Origin: Bradyrhizobium tropiciagri
Lineage (GTDB): Bacteria > Pseudomonadota > Alphaproteobacteria > Rhizobiales > Xanthobacteraceae
NCBI RefSeq assembly: GCF_018130505.1
Contig: NZ_JAFCKH010000001.1
Coordinates: forward strand, 744,001 to 808,000
Direction: 5' to 3'
Length of the DNA: 64,000 bases
The notes under the pieces were generated by a model, which searched no databases, had not been told where the DNA came from, and saw nothing but the letters and a program-made list of their open reading frames with translations. Positions within the stretch are counted from its first letter, which is position 1; each line of letters begins with the position of its first letter. The position numbers were made by a program, and so were the translations under genes. Below are positions 1 through 9,051 of the stretch, piece after piece.

Positions 1-1060
1 TTCGCTGGACCTGGATGAGCCTGGTGAGGCCTCACCCAGCCATGGCGCGCAGCAGCAGGCTCCTCTCGCGCGGCAACATGCCGATTACCAGGAGCTCTGG
101 GCCGCCGATCGCGACGTGCCACCGCCGATCGACCCGCAGCAACTGAAGAAGCCGCGCGAGGCTGCGCGACCCATCAATCCGGAATTCCTCGACTGGGCGG
201 CGAGCGTTCCGCCGGCGGGGGTGGACCCCGTCCGGTACTCGCCGCAGTTGCCGCAACGCGAGCCGCCCGTGCACGACGACATGAGCTGGGCAGCCGGGCC
301 GGTCGCCGCGCCGAAACCGCCGGCCGACCTTCTGCACGCGATGCCGACACCGCGCCGACCGTCCGTATGGGCCGATGAGGAAGCGGCTGCCTCGCCACCG
401 CCGGCGCCGCCGCCGCAGATGGCGCCGCCACGCCCGCAAGCGACCGAGCCGGCTGCGGCCGCGTCGATCGGCAATCCCGAGTTCGCGCGCCTCGTGGCCC
501 GTGCTGCCGGACTGCCGGACAACATCTTTGCCGGCAAGTCCGAGGCCGAACTCGCAGAACAGCTGGGTGTCATCCTGCGGATGACCGTGGAAAACATGAT
601 GGCTCTGCTGCAGGCGCGGACCCAGGCCAAGCAGCTGACGCGCAGCACCAGTCAAACCACCATCCAGGCGATCGAAAACAATCCGCTGAAATTCTCGCCC
701 ACCGTGGAAGATGCGATGCGCATCCTGTTTGGACCGCCGACGCGCAGCTATCTCGATGCGCCGCACGCGTTCGCCCAGGGTTTCAGCGATCTCAAATCGC
801 ATCAGCTCAAGACCTACACTGCGATGCAACACGCGGTCAGGGGATTTGTTGCCAGTATCGATCCGACCCTGATGGCGCGGGAGCTCGAGCTGCAGCGCGG
901 CGCCAGATCCTTTTTCGGCTCGAACAAGAGCAAGCTCTGGGATGAATTCTTGACGCGCTGGAAAGCGCATCTCGGCCGTGACGAAAGCGCGCCGATCGAT
1001 ACCTTCATGCTGCATTTCTCGGAATTTTACGACCGCGCGGACAAATCGGGGTCGAAGTGA
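1..1060 (+). CDS. tagH: TagH-like T6SS FHA protein, C-terminal part (5' end outside window)
   Basis: The reading frame is open from base 2 to the TGA at 1060 (352 residues visible), so the start and the expected N-terminal FHA domain lie upstream. The first ~150 visible residues are a low-complexity Pro/Ala-rich linker. They are followed by a helical domain of about 190 residues (GNPEFARLVARAAGL, then a segment ending HFSEFYDRADKSG) that matches the conserved C-terminal domain of T6SS-associated FHA proteins. In this family the FHA domain binds phosphothreonine made by the PpkA kinase, and a ppkA-like gene lies downstream at 9048. tssK follows after 48 bases. The family call rests on domain pattern and context, because the diagnostic FHA domain cannot be seen. 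Confidence 0.8.
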   Translation, partial: SLDLDEPGEASPSHGAQQQAPLARQHADYQELWAADRDVPPPIDPQQLKKPREAARPINPEFLDWAASVPPAGVDPVRYSPQLPQREPPVHDDMSWAAGPVAAPKPPADLLHAMPTPRRPSVWADEEAAASPPPAPPPQMAPPRPQATEPAAAASIGNPEFARLVARAAGLPDNIFAGKSEAELAEQLGVILRMTVENMMALLQARTQAKQLTRSTSQTTIQAIENNPLKFSPTVEDAMRILFGPPTRSYLDAPHAFAQGFSDLKSHQLKTYTAMQHAVRGFVASIDPTLMARELELQRGARSFFGSNKSKLWDEFLTRWKAHLGRDESAPIDTFMLHFSEFYDRADKSGSK

Positions 1061-1108
1061 ACCGTCGGTGACGATGCCGTCGCCGGTCATTGCCAAGTGG
1101 ATGTAGGA

Positions 1109-2446
1109 ATGTCTTGGTACAGCAAGGTTTTCTGGTCGGAAGGTTTGTTTCTGCGGCCGCATCATCTGCAGCAGAACGATCGATATCTTGAGCATCTGCT
1201 GGAAAAGCGCGTTCGCTACACGACGCCGTACCCCTGGGGCTTTGCCCAGCTCGAGATCGATAGCGACCTTACTCAACAGAGCAAGTTCGCGGTGCGCAGC
1301 GCGACCGGCGTCATGCCCGATGGAACACCGTTCGACATTCCTGCGGACAGTCCGATCCCGGAAGCCATCGAAGTGCCGGAGTCCGCCGCTGGCCAGATCG
1401 TGTGGCTGATGATGCCGGTCGCGGCCCCGAACACACGCGAGGTGGACGAGGACAGTACCGATAGCGCCAGCCGCTACGTTCGAACCTCCGAAACGTTTAT
1501 CGATTCAACCTCGGCGCTGCGCATCGAGGAGGAGATCGACATCGTCTATCCGCGGCTGTCGTTCGAGCTGCGCAAGACCAGCAAGCCCGGATACATGGGT
1601 CTCGGCATCGCGCGCATCCTCGAGGTTCGCGACAAGAACATCCTGTTCGACGACAAGTTCGTGCCGCCGATGCTGGTCTGTGCCGCACATCCGGTCGTCG
1701 ACGGCTGGCTCAACCGCATCATCGGCTGGGTCGAGACCAAGCTCGACGAGCTGGCGCGCTACGCTGTCGATCCTTCGTCCGGCGGCGGATTGCAGAGCGT
1801 CGATTATCTGGTGTTGCAGGTGCTGAACCGGACCATTCCCGTGCTGACGCATTTCAAGCGGTCCGGCAGCGTGCATCCCGAGCGGCTGTACGAGGAATTG
1901 CTGAGATTTGCCGGTGAGCTTGCGACCTTTGCGACGACGGAACGGCGCGCGCGGGACTACCCGGCCTACGATCACGACAACCTCGAATACGTCTTCACGC
2001 CGCTGGTGCGCGACATCCAGGACTTCCTGAGCGCGCGGTTGGGCAGGCGGGCGATCCGTCTCGAGATCATCGAGCGCGCCCAGAACGCATTCGTCTCGCC
2101 GATCCGCGACCGGGCGCTGTTCCGGAATGCGACCCTCGTGCTGGAGGTCGCCGCGCGGCGGCCTCTGGTGGAGATCCAGAACGACTTCCCGCATCTGTTC
2201 AAGGTCGGGCCCAATACCAAGATGACCGAGATCGTGCACGCAAACCTGCCGGGCCTGACGCTGGTGCATCTGCCGACGCCGCCGCCGCACATCCGGGCCA
2301 TCACGGATCACGTCTATTTCTATCTCGATCGCAAGTCGCCGCTGTGGCCCGAGTTCAGCACGGCGGCTTCGATCGGGATGCATTTTTCCGGCGACTGGCC
2401 GGAACTTGAGTTGTACCTTTGGGCCATCCTGGAAGAGCGGCCATGA
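1109..2446 (+). CDS. tssK: Type VI secretion baseplate subunit TssK
   Basis: The 445-residue product begins MSWYSKVFWSEGLFLRPHHLQQ, the hallmark N-terminus of TssK. I chose ATG 1109 over GTG 1097 because it gives this conserved start and has AGGA just upstream. TssK is a cytoplasmic baseplate component that links the spike complex to the TssJLM membrane complex. The length matches the family (about 445 residues). The stop overlaps the tssL start by four bases (ATGA), so the two are probably translationally coupled. Confidence 0.96.
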   Translation: MSWYSKVFWSEGLFLRPHHLQQNDRYLEHLLEKRVRYTTPYPWGFAQLEIDSDLTQQSKFAVRSATGVMPDGTPFDIPADSPIPEAIEVPESAAGQIVWLMMPVAAPNTREVDEDSTDSASRYVRTSETFIDSTSALRIEEEIDIVYPRLSFELRKTSKPGYMGLGIARILEVRDKNILFDDKFVPPMLVCAAHPVVDGWLNRIIGWVETKLDELARYAVDPSSGGGLQSVDYLVLQVLNRTIPVLTHFKRSGSVHPERLYEELLRFAGELATFATTERRARDYPAYDHDNLEYVFTPLVRDIQDFLSARLGRRAIRLEIIERAQNAFVSPIRDRALFRNATLVLEVAARRPLVEIQNDFPHLFKVGPNTKMTEIVHANLPGLTLVHLPTPPPHIRAITDHVYFYLDRKSPLWPEFSTAASIGMHFSGDWPELELYLWAILEERP

Positions 2447-3966
2447 CCGACAGGGACAAGCCGGTGAATCCTTTCGGTCGCGGTGAGCGGACGATCATTC
2501 GTCCGAACCCCGGCGGGAAGGTGCAGCCGGCTCCGGCTCCTCAACCTCCGGCGGGCGAGGGGCCTGCAAGCCGGCCGGCTTACTCGCCGTCGCCGATGGC
2601 ATCGCCCGGCGCCCCTTCGCCGCCATCGTTTTCTCCCGTGCCGCCCGGTGCGAACTACGCCGCCCCGCCGACCAGCCAGCCGTCGGAGGAATGGATTTCG
2701 ACCCCGGCGCAGGCGCAGGCGCAGCAAGCGATCCTGCCGCCCGGACCGCCGTTGCGGGTCGACGATCTGGTCGCGCCAAACGCCAATCCGGTGATGCGCG
2801 CCGGCGGACCTCTGCTGCAGCTGCTGGGCCGGCTGCGCGTCGCGCTGATGCGGGCGTCGTTCGCAAGCCTGATGGAACAGGTCGCCGACGCCATCAAGTT
2901 CTTCGAGAAGGATATCCGGTCGGCCGGCATTTCCGAGCACCAGGCCAATACGGCGAAGTATATCCTGTGCGCGACTGCCGACGATATCGTGCAGCATATC
3001 CCGACCGACGATCGCCACGTCTGGGCCCAATACTCGATGCTCAGCCGGTTCTTCGGCGAGCGCGTGGGCGGCGTGCGTTTCTTCGAGATCCTCGACCATC
3101 TGAAGACCGATCCGCTGGTCAACTATCCGGTGCTCGAGCTGCAGCACGCCTGCCTTGCGCTGGGCTTCCAGGGCATTCACCGGACATCGCCGGGTGGACT
3201 TGCGAACCTCCAGGTGATCCAGCGCAATCTCTATGAAACGCTGCGCCGGGTTCGGCCGAAGCCGACCAACGATTTGTCGCCACATTGGCGCGGGCAGGCG
3301 CTGGCCGGTCGGCGAACGCGCCTGCGTGTTCCCGTCTGGCTGGTGGCGGCCGTGGTCGCCGCGCTGCTGACGGGCACCTATTTCGTCCTCCGGACCCTGC
3401 TGGCCGGCCGCGCGGAAAATGCCGCGGAGGTGGCGCTGGCATTGCATCCCGGCGATCCGATCGAGCTCAAGCGCCGCGTCGTCGCTCCGCCGCCGCCTCC
3501 GCCTCCACCGCCGCCGCCGGATCGCATCACCCAGCTGCAGCGCATCCGCAACGCGCTCGCCAAGGAGAAGACCGCCTGCGCCATGACGGCGGACCAGACG
3601 GCAAGCTTCATCGTGATCAGGGTCTGCGACCTCGCATTGTTCTCCTCGGGCCAGGCGACCATCCTCGATGGCTTCAAGCCGATTGCGGCCCGCGTTGCGG
3701 CGACGCTCGACAAGGAGCCTGGGCGAATCCGGGTGGTCGGGCACACCGACAGCTCTCCGATCCGGACCGTGCGTTTCCCCTCGAATTTCGAGTTGTCGGT
3801 CGAGCGCGCCAAGGCGGTTGCGGCCGCGCTGAAGCCCGGCCTGACCGATGGCTCGCGCATCGATGTCGACGGCAAGGGCTCGGATTCTCCAATCGGCAGC
3901 AATTCGACGCCCGAGGGCCGCGCCAAGAACCGTCGGGTCGAGATCTTCATCGAACGCAGCGAATAG
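2443..3966 (+). CDS. tssL: T6SS inner-membrane protein TssL (DotU) with C-terminal OmpA domain
   Basis: The 507-residue protein has four parts. A Pro-rich cytoplasmic N-terminus covers ~1-105. A DotU/IcmH domain (~106-265) includes ASLMEQVADAIKFFEKDIRS and the family-typical FFEILDHLKTDP. One membrane segment lies near 300-320 (VPVWLVAAVVAALLTGTYFV). A periplasmic OmpA-like peptidoglycan-binding domain (~395-505) carries VVGHTDSSPIR and GRAKNRRVEI. This is the 'evolved' TssL that anchors the T6SS membrane complex to the cell wall. A run of 11 prolines (codons 3487-3519) separates the membrane segment from the OmpA domain. ATG 2443 overlaps the tssK stop and has GGAAGAG upstream. Confidence 0.96.
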   Translation: MTDRDKPVNPFGRGERTIIRPNPGGKVQPAPAPQPPAGEGPASRPAYSPSPMASPGAPSPPSFSPVPPGANYAAPPTSQPSEEWISTPAQAQAQQAILPPGPPLRVDDLVAPNANPVMRAGGPLLQLLGRLRVALMRASFASLMEQVADAIKFFEKDIRSAGISEHQANTAKYILCATADDIVQHIPTDDRHVWAQYSMLSRFFGERVGGVRFFEILDHLKTDPLVNYPVLELQHACLALGFQGIHRTSPGGLANLQVIQRNLYETLRRVRPKPTNDLSPHWRGQALAGRRTRLRVPVWLVAAVVAALLTGTYFVLRTLLAGRAENAAEVALALHPGDPIELKRRVVAPPPPPPPPPPPDRITQLQRIRNALAKEKTACAMTADQTASFIVIRVCDLALFSSGQATILDGFKPIAARVAATLDKEPGRIRVVGHTDSSPIRTVRFPSNFELSVERAKAVAAALKPGLTDGSRIDVDGKGSDSPIGSNSTPEGRAKNRRVEIFIERSE

Positions 3967-4009
3967 GCAGACGCGACAAGCTCACGCGATATGCGACAGG
4001 TACGGGTCA

Positions 4010-7000
4010 ATGCTCGCTAAGGACATTCTTCGCATCGTTCTCTATGGAGTCGGGCTCAGCTCGCTCGGGGCGGTGATCTACCTTGCCGGTCCCTTCATCG
4101 CCTTCGGCGACTGGCGGCCGCTGGAAAATCACATCGTCCGCCAGATCGCGATCCTGCTGCTCGGCGCCGCGGCGGCAGGCGTCACCGGCCTTCATTTCTT
4201 CAAGCGACGCAAGAGTGCCAATGAGATCGCCGAAGGCATCAGCGGCGCGGATCAGCCCGTCAGCGACGAGCCCGTGCTCAAGGAGCGCATGAAGGATGCG
4301 CTCGCAACGCTCAAGACCGCGAGCGGCAACAAGTCCGGCTATCTCTACGATCTGCCCTGGTACGTCATCATCGGCCCGCCCGGTGCCGGCAAGACCACGG
4401 CGCTGGTCAATTCGGGGCTCAAGTTTCCGCTCGCGCGCGGAGCGACGCCGGCGGCGATCGCCGGGGTCGGCGGTACACGCTACTGCGACTGGTGGTTCAC
4501 CGACGAAGCGGTGCTGATCGATACCGCCGGTCGGTATACGACCCAGGATTCCAACAGCAAGGCCGACAAGGAGAGCTGGCTGTCCTTCCTGGACATCCTG
4601 AAGAAGAACCGGTCGCGCCAGCCGATCAACGGCGTTCTGGTCGCAATCAGTCTGGAAGATGTGCTGACGCTGCCGAAGCAGGAACTCGCGCTGCATGCCG
4701 ATGCGATCAGGATGCGGCTGCTTGAGCTGCATCAGAGGCTGAAAGTGAGCTTCCCGGTCTATGCGCTGTTCACCAAGGCCGATCTCGTCGCCGGCTTCAC
4801 CGAGTATTTCGCGTATCTCGGCGAAGCCGGGCGGCGCCAGGTCTGGGGCGCCACCTTCCAGACCGGCGACAAGACGCAGAATCTGGTGGGGCAGATCCCA
4901 GTCGAGTTCGATCGCCTGCTGGAGCGCCTGAGCGAGGAGACGCTAGACCGCCTGCAGGACGAGCCGACACCGCAGCATCGCGTGCAATTGTTCGGCTTCC
5001 CGGCGCAGATGGCGCGGCTCAAGCCGCAAATCCACGATTTCCTCAACCAGATTTTCGAGCCGACGCGGTATCACGTCAACGCCAATCTCCGTGGGTTCTA
5101 TTTCACGTCGGGCACGCAGCAGGGCACGCCGATCGATCAATTGATCGGATCCCTGGCGCGCACATTCGGCGCGGAGGAGGTCGGTGCAGGATCCTACTCC
5201 GGGACCGGCAAGAGCTACTTCCTCGGCGATCTGATCTCGAAGGTCATCATCGGCGAGGCTGATTGGGTTTCGACCGACCGCGCCGCGGTGCGTCGCGCCT
5301 TGATCCTCAAGACCGCGGCATTCTCGGTGATCGGTCTGGTGGCGATCGGACTGATCGTTGCCTGGCTGACCAGCTACAAGCGCAACTCCGATCTGATCGA
5401 GCAGAGCCTGCAGGCCGATAGCGAGTATGCCGCTGCGGGCGCGCCGCTGATCAAGCAAACGCTGATCGCCGACCATGATCTCGACAAGGTGCTGCCGCTG
5501 CTCTATCGCCTGCGCAACGCGCCTGCGGGCTATGCCTCGCGCAATGAACCGGTAGCGTTGTCGGCGCGCTACGGTCTCAGTCAGCACGCACGCCTGCTGT
5601 CACCTGCGAAGGCCGCCTATCACACCGCGCTCGAGCGCATGTTCAGGCCGCGCTTGCTGTACCGTCTGGAAGAGCAACTCAATGCGCGCATCAACGAGCC
5701 GGCCTTCGTCTATGAGGCGCTGAAGGTCTACCTGATGCTTGGCGGGCTGCAGTCGCCGGACCGGGAACTGATCCGCTCCTGGATGCAGCGCGACTGGGCG
5801 GACAACCTCTATCCCGGCGCGACCAATGCGGAAGGCCGGCGTCTGCTCGACGAGAATCTCACGGCGATGTTCGACCTCGAGACCGAGCAGGCGCCGCTGG
5901 TCGAACTCGACGGCCGGCTGATCAAGCAGGCGCAGAATTCGCTGGCCCGCCTCAGCGTGTCGCAACGCGCCTACGAGTTCCTGAAGTCGGAGGCGCGCGG
6001 ATCGGCCGGCGGCGACTGGATCGCCAGCCGCCACGGCGGCCCGGACGTGACGGTCGTGTTCGAGACCACGAATGGGCAGCCGCTGGACAGCGTGCGGGTG
6101 CCCGAGTTCTTCACCTACAACGGCTTCCAGCAGAAGTTCATCGCCCGGCTGCCCGGCTTGTCGGAGCGCATGAAGCGGGAGCGGTGGGTTCTGGGCGACG
6201 CCGGCCAGCAGTCGGCGATCGACCAGCAATACGACAATCTGGCCGGCGATCTGCTCAGCATCTATTCGAACGAGTTTGTCACGACGTGGCGCACCGCGCT
6301 CGGCAGCCTGCGGCTGAAGAAATTGCTTGCCGACAAGCCGAAATACGAGGTGCTGAGGGCGCTTTCGGCACCGACCTCGCCGATGCGCCAAATCCTCGAG
6401 TCGGTCCGCGACGAGACGATGCTGACCAAGGAACGCCCGAAGCCGGCGAGCGGCGCCACGCCCGCGGCGGCCGGGGCGCCGCCCGCGGCCACCACGCCGG
6501 CGCTGTTCAACAATGCCCAGGATGGTACGCCCGGCGCGTCGATCGAGTCGCAGTTCAAGCCCTACCATGCGGTGCTGGAAGGCGAGAGCACGCGGCGGCC
6601 GATCGACTCGACGATCGCAAACCTCAACGACATCGCGCAGAACCTGACGCTGATGGTCGAGAATCCCCAGCTCACCGCGCAGGCGACTGCGGGGCTTCAG
6701 ACCCAGGTTGCAGCGTTGCGTAACAACGCCTCGCGCATGCCGCCACCGTTTTCCGACATGCTGCGGGCGGCGGCCGGGGAATTCGAAGGCAGCATCGCCG
6801 CGTCCACCGCCGGACAGATCCTGCAGTCGTTGCGCGATCAGGTCACGCCGGTCTGTCAGCAGACGGTGACCAACCGCTATCCGTTCGTCCGGAGCAGCGG
6901 TCAGGAGGTCCCGCTCGCGGACTTCGCCAAGCTGTTCAGCCCGAATGGCATCATGGACAAGTTCTTCACCCAGTTCCTGGCGCCTTACGCCGATACGTCG

Positions 7001-7570
7001 CGCTCGGATTGGGTCTGGCGCAAGGAAAGTCCGGTCGGACGGTCGTTCTCGCCCGACACGCTGAAGCAGTTCCAGAATGCCGCCTATATCCGCGACGCCT
7101 TTTTCCAGACCGGCGGCGCCGTGCCGGCGGTGTCGTTCGCGATCCGGCCGCCGGGGGCGGCTGGACCGGGCATTACGGTCAAGACCGAGATCGGCGGCAC
7201 CACGATCACCAGTCCCACGACGCCCGGACCAGCCGCTGCTCCATCCATGTTCGGCGCGCCGCAACCCGCCGCGCCACCGCCACCGCCGCAAACCAATTCG
7301 CCGACCACGGTGCTTTGGCCCGGCCCATCGCCGCGGACCGCAATTTCAGTCAGCAACGAGACCGGCTCGCCGTCCGTACTCGAGCGCATCGGCCCCTGGT
7401 CGCTGTTCCGCATGCTGGAGGCGGGGTCGCTGGTCGCCAAGGCGGAATCCGCCAGCGCAACTTTCATCGTCGCCGGTCGCGAGCTCAACTACCAGATCTC
7501 GACCGGATCGTTGCGCAATCCGCTGAATTTGTCAGTGCTCCGCGAGTTTCGTTGCCCGACCGGAATTTGA
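4010..7570 (+). CDS. tssM: T6SS membrane-complex protein TssM (IcmF)
   Basis: The product has 1186 residues, the usual size for TssM. Two N-terminal membrane segments (about 5-25 and 45-65) are followed by a cytoplasmic NTPase-like domain with Walker A GPPGAGKTTAL (Lys128) and by DTAGRY. A third membrane segment lies near 427-452, and a large periplasmic region fills the rest. The C-terminal periplasmic part contains an Ala/Pro-rich insertion near residues 1065-1105, just before the conserved end domain (GPWSLFRMLEAGSL). TssM spans the inner membrane and contacts TssL and TssJ. No tssJ is visible between these genes. ATG 4010 is chosen because the upstream in-frame extension overlaps tssL and lacks IcmF character. 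Confidence 0.96.
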   Translation: MLAKDILRIVLYGVGLSSLGAVIYLAGPFIAFGDWRPLENHIVRQIAILLLGAAAAGVTGLHFFKRRKSANEIAEGISGADQPVSDEPVLKERMKDALATLKTASGNKSGYLYDLPWYVIIGPPGAGKTTALVNSGLKFPLARGATPAAIAGVGGTRYCDWWFTDEAVLIDTAGRYTTQDSNSKADKESWLSFLDILKKNRSRQPINGVLVAISLEDVLTLPKQELALHADAIRMRLLELHQRLKVSFPVYALFTKADLVAGFTEYFAYLGEAGRRQVWGATFQTGDKTQNLVGQIPVEFDRLLERLSEETLDRLQDEPTPQHRVQLFGFPAQMARLKPQIHDFLNQIFEPTRYHVNANLRGFYFTSGTQQGTPIDQLIGSLARTFGAEEVGAGSYSGTGKSYFLGDLISKVIIGEADWVSTDRAAVRRALILKTAAFSVIGLVAIGLIVAWLTSYKRNSDLIEQSLQADSEYAAAGAPLIKQTLIADHDLDKVLPLLYRLRNAPAGYASRNEPVALSARYGLSQHARLLSPAKAAYHTALERMFRPRLLYRLEEQLNARINEPAFVYEALKVYLMLGGLQSPDRELIRSWMQRDWADNLYPGATNAEGRRLLDENLTAMFDLETEQAPLVELDGRLIKQAQNSLARLSVSQRAYEFLKSEARGSAGGDWIASRHGGPDVTVVFETTNGQPLDSVRVPEFFTYNGFQQKFIARLPGLSERMKRERWVLGDAGQQSAIDQQYDNLAGDLLSIYSNEFVTTWRTALGSLRLKKLLADKPKYEVLRALSAPTSPMRQILESVRDETMLTKERPKPASGATPAAAGAPPAATTPALFNNAQDGTPGASIESQFKPYHAVLEGESTRRPIDSTIANLNDIAQNLTLMVENPQLTAQATAGLQTQVAALRNNASRMPPPFSDMLRAAAGEFEGSIAASTAGQILQSLRDQVTPVCQQTVTNRYPFVRSSGQEVPLADFAKLFSPNGIMDKFFTQFLAPYADTSRSDWVWRKESPVGRSFSPDTLKQFQNAAYIRDAFFQTGGAVPAVSFAIRPPGAAGPGITVKTEIGGTTITSPTTPGPAAAPSMFGAPQPAAPPPPPQTNSPTTVLWPGPSPRTAISVSNETGSPSVLERIGPWSLFRMLEAGSLVAKAESASATFIVAGRELNYQISTGSLRNPLNLSVLREFRCPTGI

Positions 7571-7572
7571 CC

Positions 7573-8268
7573 ATGCGATGCGGCTTATTCGGCAAGATCG
7601 GCGCGAAGCGTGATTTCATCGCGATCGCGACCCCGCGCAGCTTCCTGGAAGTCTGGGAGCCGTGGGTGCAGGCCGGCATCTCCGCAAGCCGCCATCAACT
7701 CGGCGCCTCCTGGCAGGAAGCATTCCTGACCGCGCCGGTCTGGCGCTTCTGGCTTGGCGGTGCAATCTGCGGCACTACGGTTGCAGGAGCGATCATGTCG
7801 TCGCTCGACGGCGTCGGGCGATACTATCCATTGACGCTGCATGCGGTGATGGATCGTGACGCCGGGTTGCCACCGCCGAACATCGATCCGCAGGACGCGT
7901 GGTTCGAGCAGGTGGAGACATTTCTGCTCTCGACGCTGGACCGCGCCGCGACGTTCGAACAGATCTCCGATGCGCTGGATCGTCTCGCGCTCCCGCGTCT
8001 GCGGGCGCCGGGCAGTGACGGGCCGTCGATCGTGTCGCTGGGCGACGCCGCCTCCGCAATGGTTTCGACGGCTGACGGGTTTGCCGAGTCGTTCGGATCG
8101 CTCTGCGTCGCCAACCCCCAGATCCATGCCGCAGCCAGCTTCTGGTGGACCGCCGGCGGCGAAGGCTTCTCGCCTCTCGCGCTGTGTTGCCGCGGACTGC
8201 CGGATCCCTTTCACTATTCCATGCTGCTGACCGGCGACCTCGGCCGCGCGGCATCCGGAGCGGGGTGA
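7573..8268 (+). CDS. tagF: T6SS-associated protein TagF
   Basis: A 231-residue TagF (DUF2094) protein. The N-terminus MRCGLFGKIGAKRDFIAI, the WQEAFLTAPVWRFWL motif and GVGRYYPLTL are characteristic of the family. In Pseudomonas, TagF is a cytoplasmic post-translational repressor of T6SS assembly, acting in the phosphorylation pathway or independently of it. Here it is a separate gene, not fused to the PP2C phosphatase as in some species. It starts two bases after the tssM stop and ends six bases before pppA, so it shares that transcript. Confidence 0.93.
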   Translation: MRCGLFGKIGAKRDFIAIATPRSFLEVWEPWVQAGISASRHQLGASWQEAFLTAPVWRFWLGGAICGTTVAGAIMSSLDGVGRYYPLTLHAVMDRDAGLPPPNIDPQDAWFEQVETFLLSTLDRAATFEQISDALDRLALPRLRAPGSDGPSIVSLGDAASAMVSTADGFAESFGSLCVANPQIHAAASFWWTAGGEGFSPLALCCRGLPDPFHYSMLLTGDLGRAASGAG

Positions 8269-8274
8269 CAAGCG

Positions 8275-9051
8275 ATGGCACACTCACCGCCCTTGTTTGA
8301 TGTCGGTAGCGTCACTCACGCCGGACGGGTGCGGGAGCGGAACGAGGATTCATGCCTGGTGCGAACCGATGTCGGCCTGTGGGCGGTCGCTGACGGCATG
8401 GGCGGTCATGAGGCCGGCGATCTTGCCAGCGGCATCGTGGTGCAGTCGCTCGATGCCATCGGGGCACCGGACTCCGCGGCAGACCTTCTGGAGCAGTGCG
8501 AGACGCGTCTGTTCAGTGCCAACCAGCAGATTCTCGCTCTCAGCCGCGCGAGGCAGGGGGCCATCGTCGGGACGACGACGGCAGTTCTGCTGGTTCGCGA
8601 TGATCATTATGCCTGCATATGGGCAGGCGACAGTCGGGTGTATCTGATCAACCGCGACGGCATCATCCAGGTGTCGCACGATCACAGCGAACTGGAAGAA
8701 CTGATTGCCGGCGGCACGGTATCGCGCGAAGAGGTCCAGGACTGGCCGAACAACGCCATCACCCGGGCTGTCGGCGTTGTCGCCGATCCGGAGTTCGAGG
8801 TCGTGACCGGTCCGGCCGAGCCGGACGACGTCTTCGTGATTTGCAGCGACGGCTTGACCCGACACGTGCAGGACGACGAGATCCAGAAATACGCGGCGAC
8901 GCGGACGGCGCAGGCGGCCTGCGACGACATGCTCGCGCTCGCCCTTGACCGTGGCGGCCTCGACAATGTGACGATCGTGATCGTGCGGCTGCTGGCACCA
9001 CGCGCTACGGAGACCACGCGAACGCCGCTCGATCGGGAGCCGCGCGCATGA
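8275..9051 (+). CDS. pppA: PP2C-type serine/threonine phosphatase PppA
   Basis: A 258-residue PP2C phosphatase with the metal-binding motifs in order: VRERNEDSC near residue 20, WAVADGMGGHEAG near 38-50, IWAGDSRVYL near 115-124, and a C-terminal GGLDNVTIVIVRL that supplies the last metal-binding Asp. In T6SS loci PppA removes the phosphate that PpkA places on FHA-binding targets and so switches secretion off. It lies between tagF and the kinase and overlaps the kinase start by four bases (ATGA). Confidence 0.95.
   Translation: MAHSPPLFDVGSVTHAGRVRERNEDSCLVRTDVGLWAVADGMGGHEAGDLASGIVVQSLDAIGAPDSAADLLEQCETRLFSANQQILALSRARQGAIVGTTTAVLLVRDDHYACIWAGDSRVYLINRDGIIQVSHDHSELEELIAGGTVSREEVQDWPNNAITRAVGVVADPEFEVVTGPAEPDDVFVICSDGLTRHVQDDEIQKYAATRTAQAACDDMLALALDRGGLDNVTIVIVRLLAPRATETTRTPLDREPRA

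Noticed and set aside
5600-7291. Long open frame antisense to tssM
   Set aside because: It is the shadow of a clear TssM coding frame in GC-rich DNA, has Arg/Asp/Gly-rich composition and no recognised domain.
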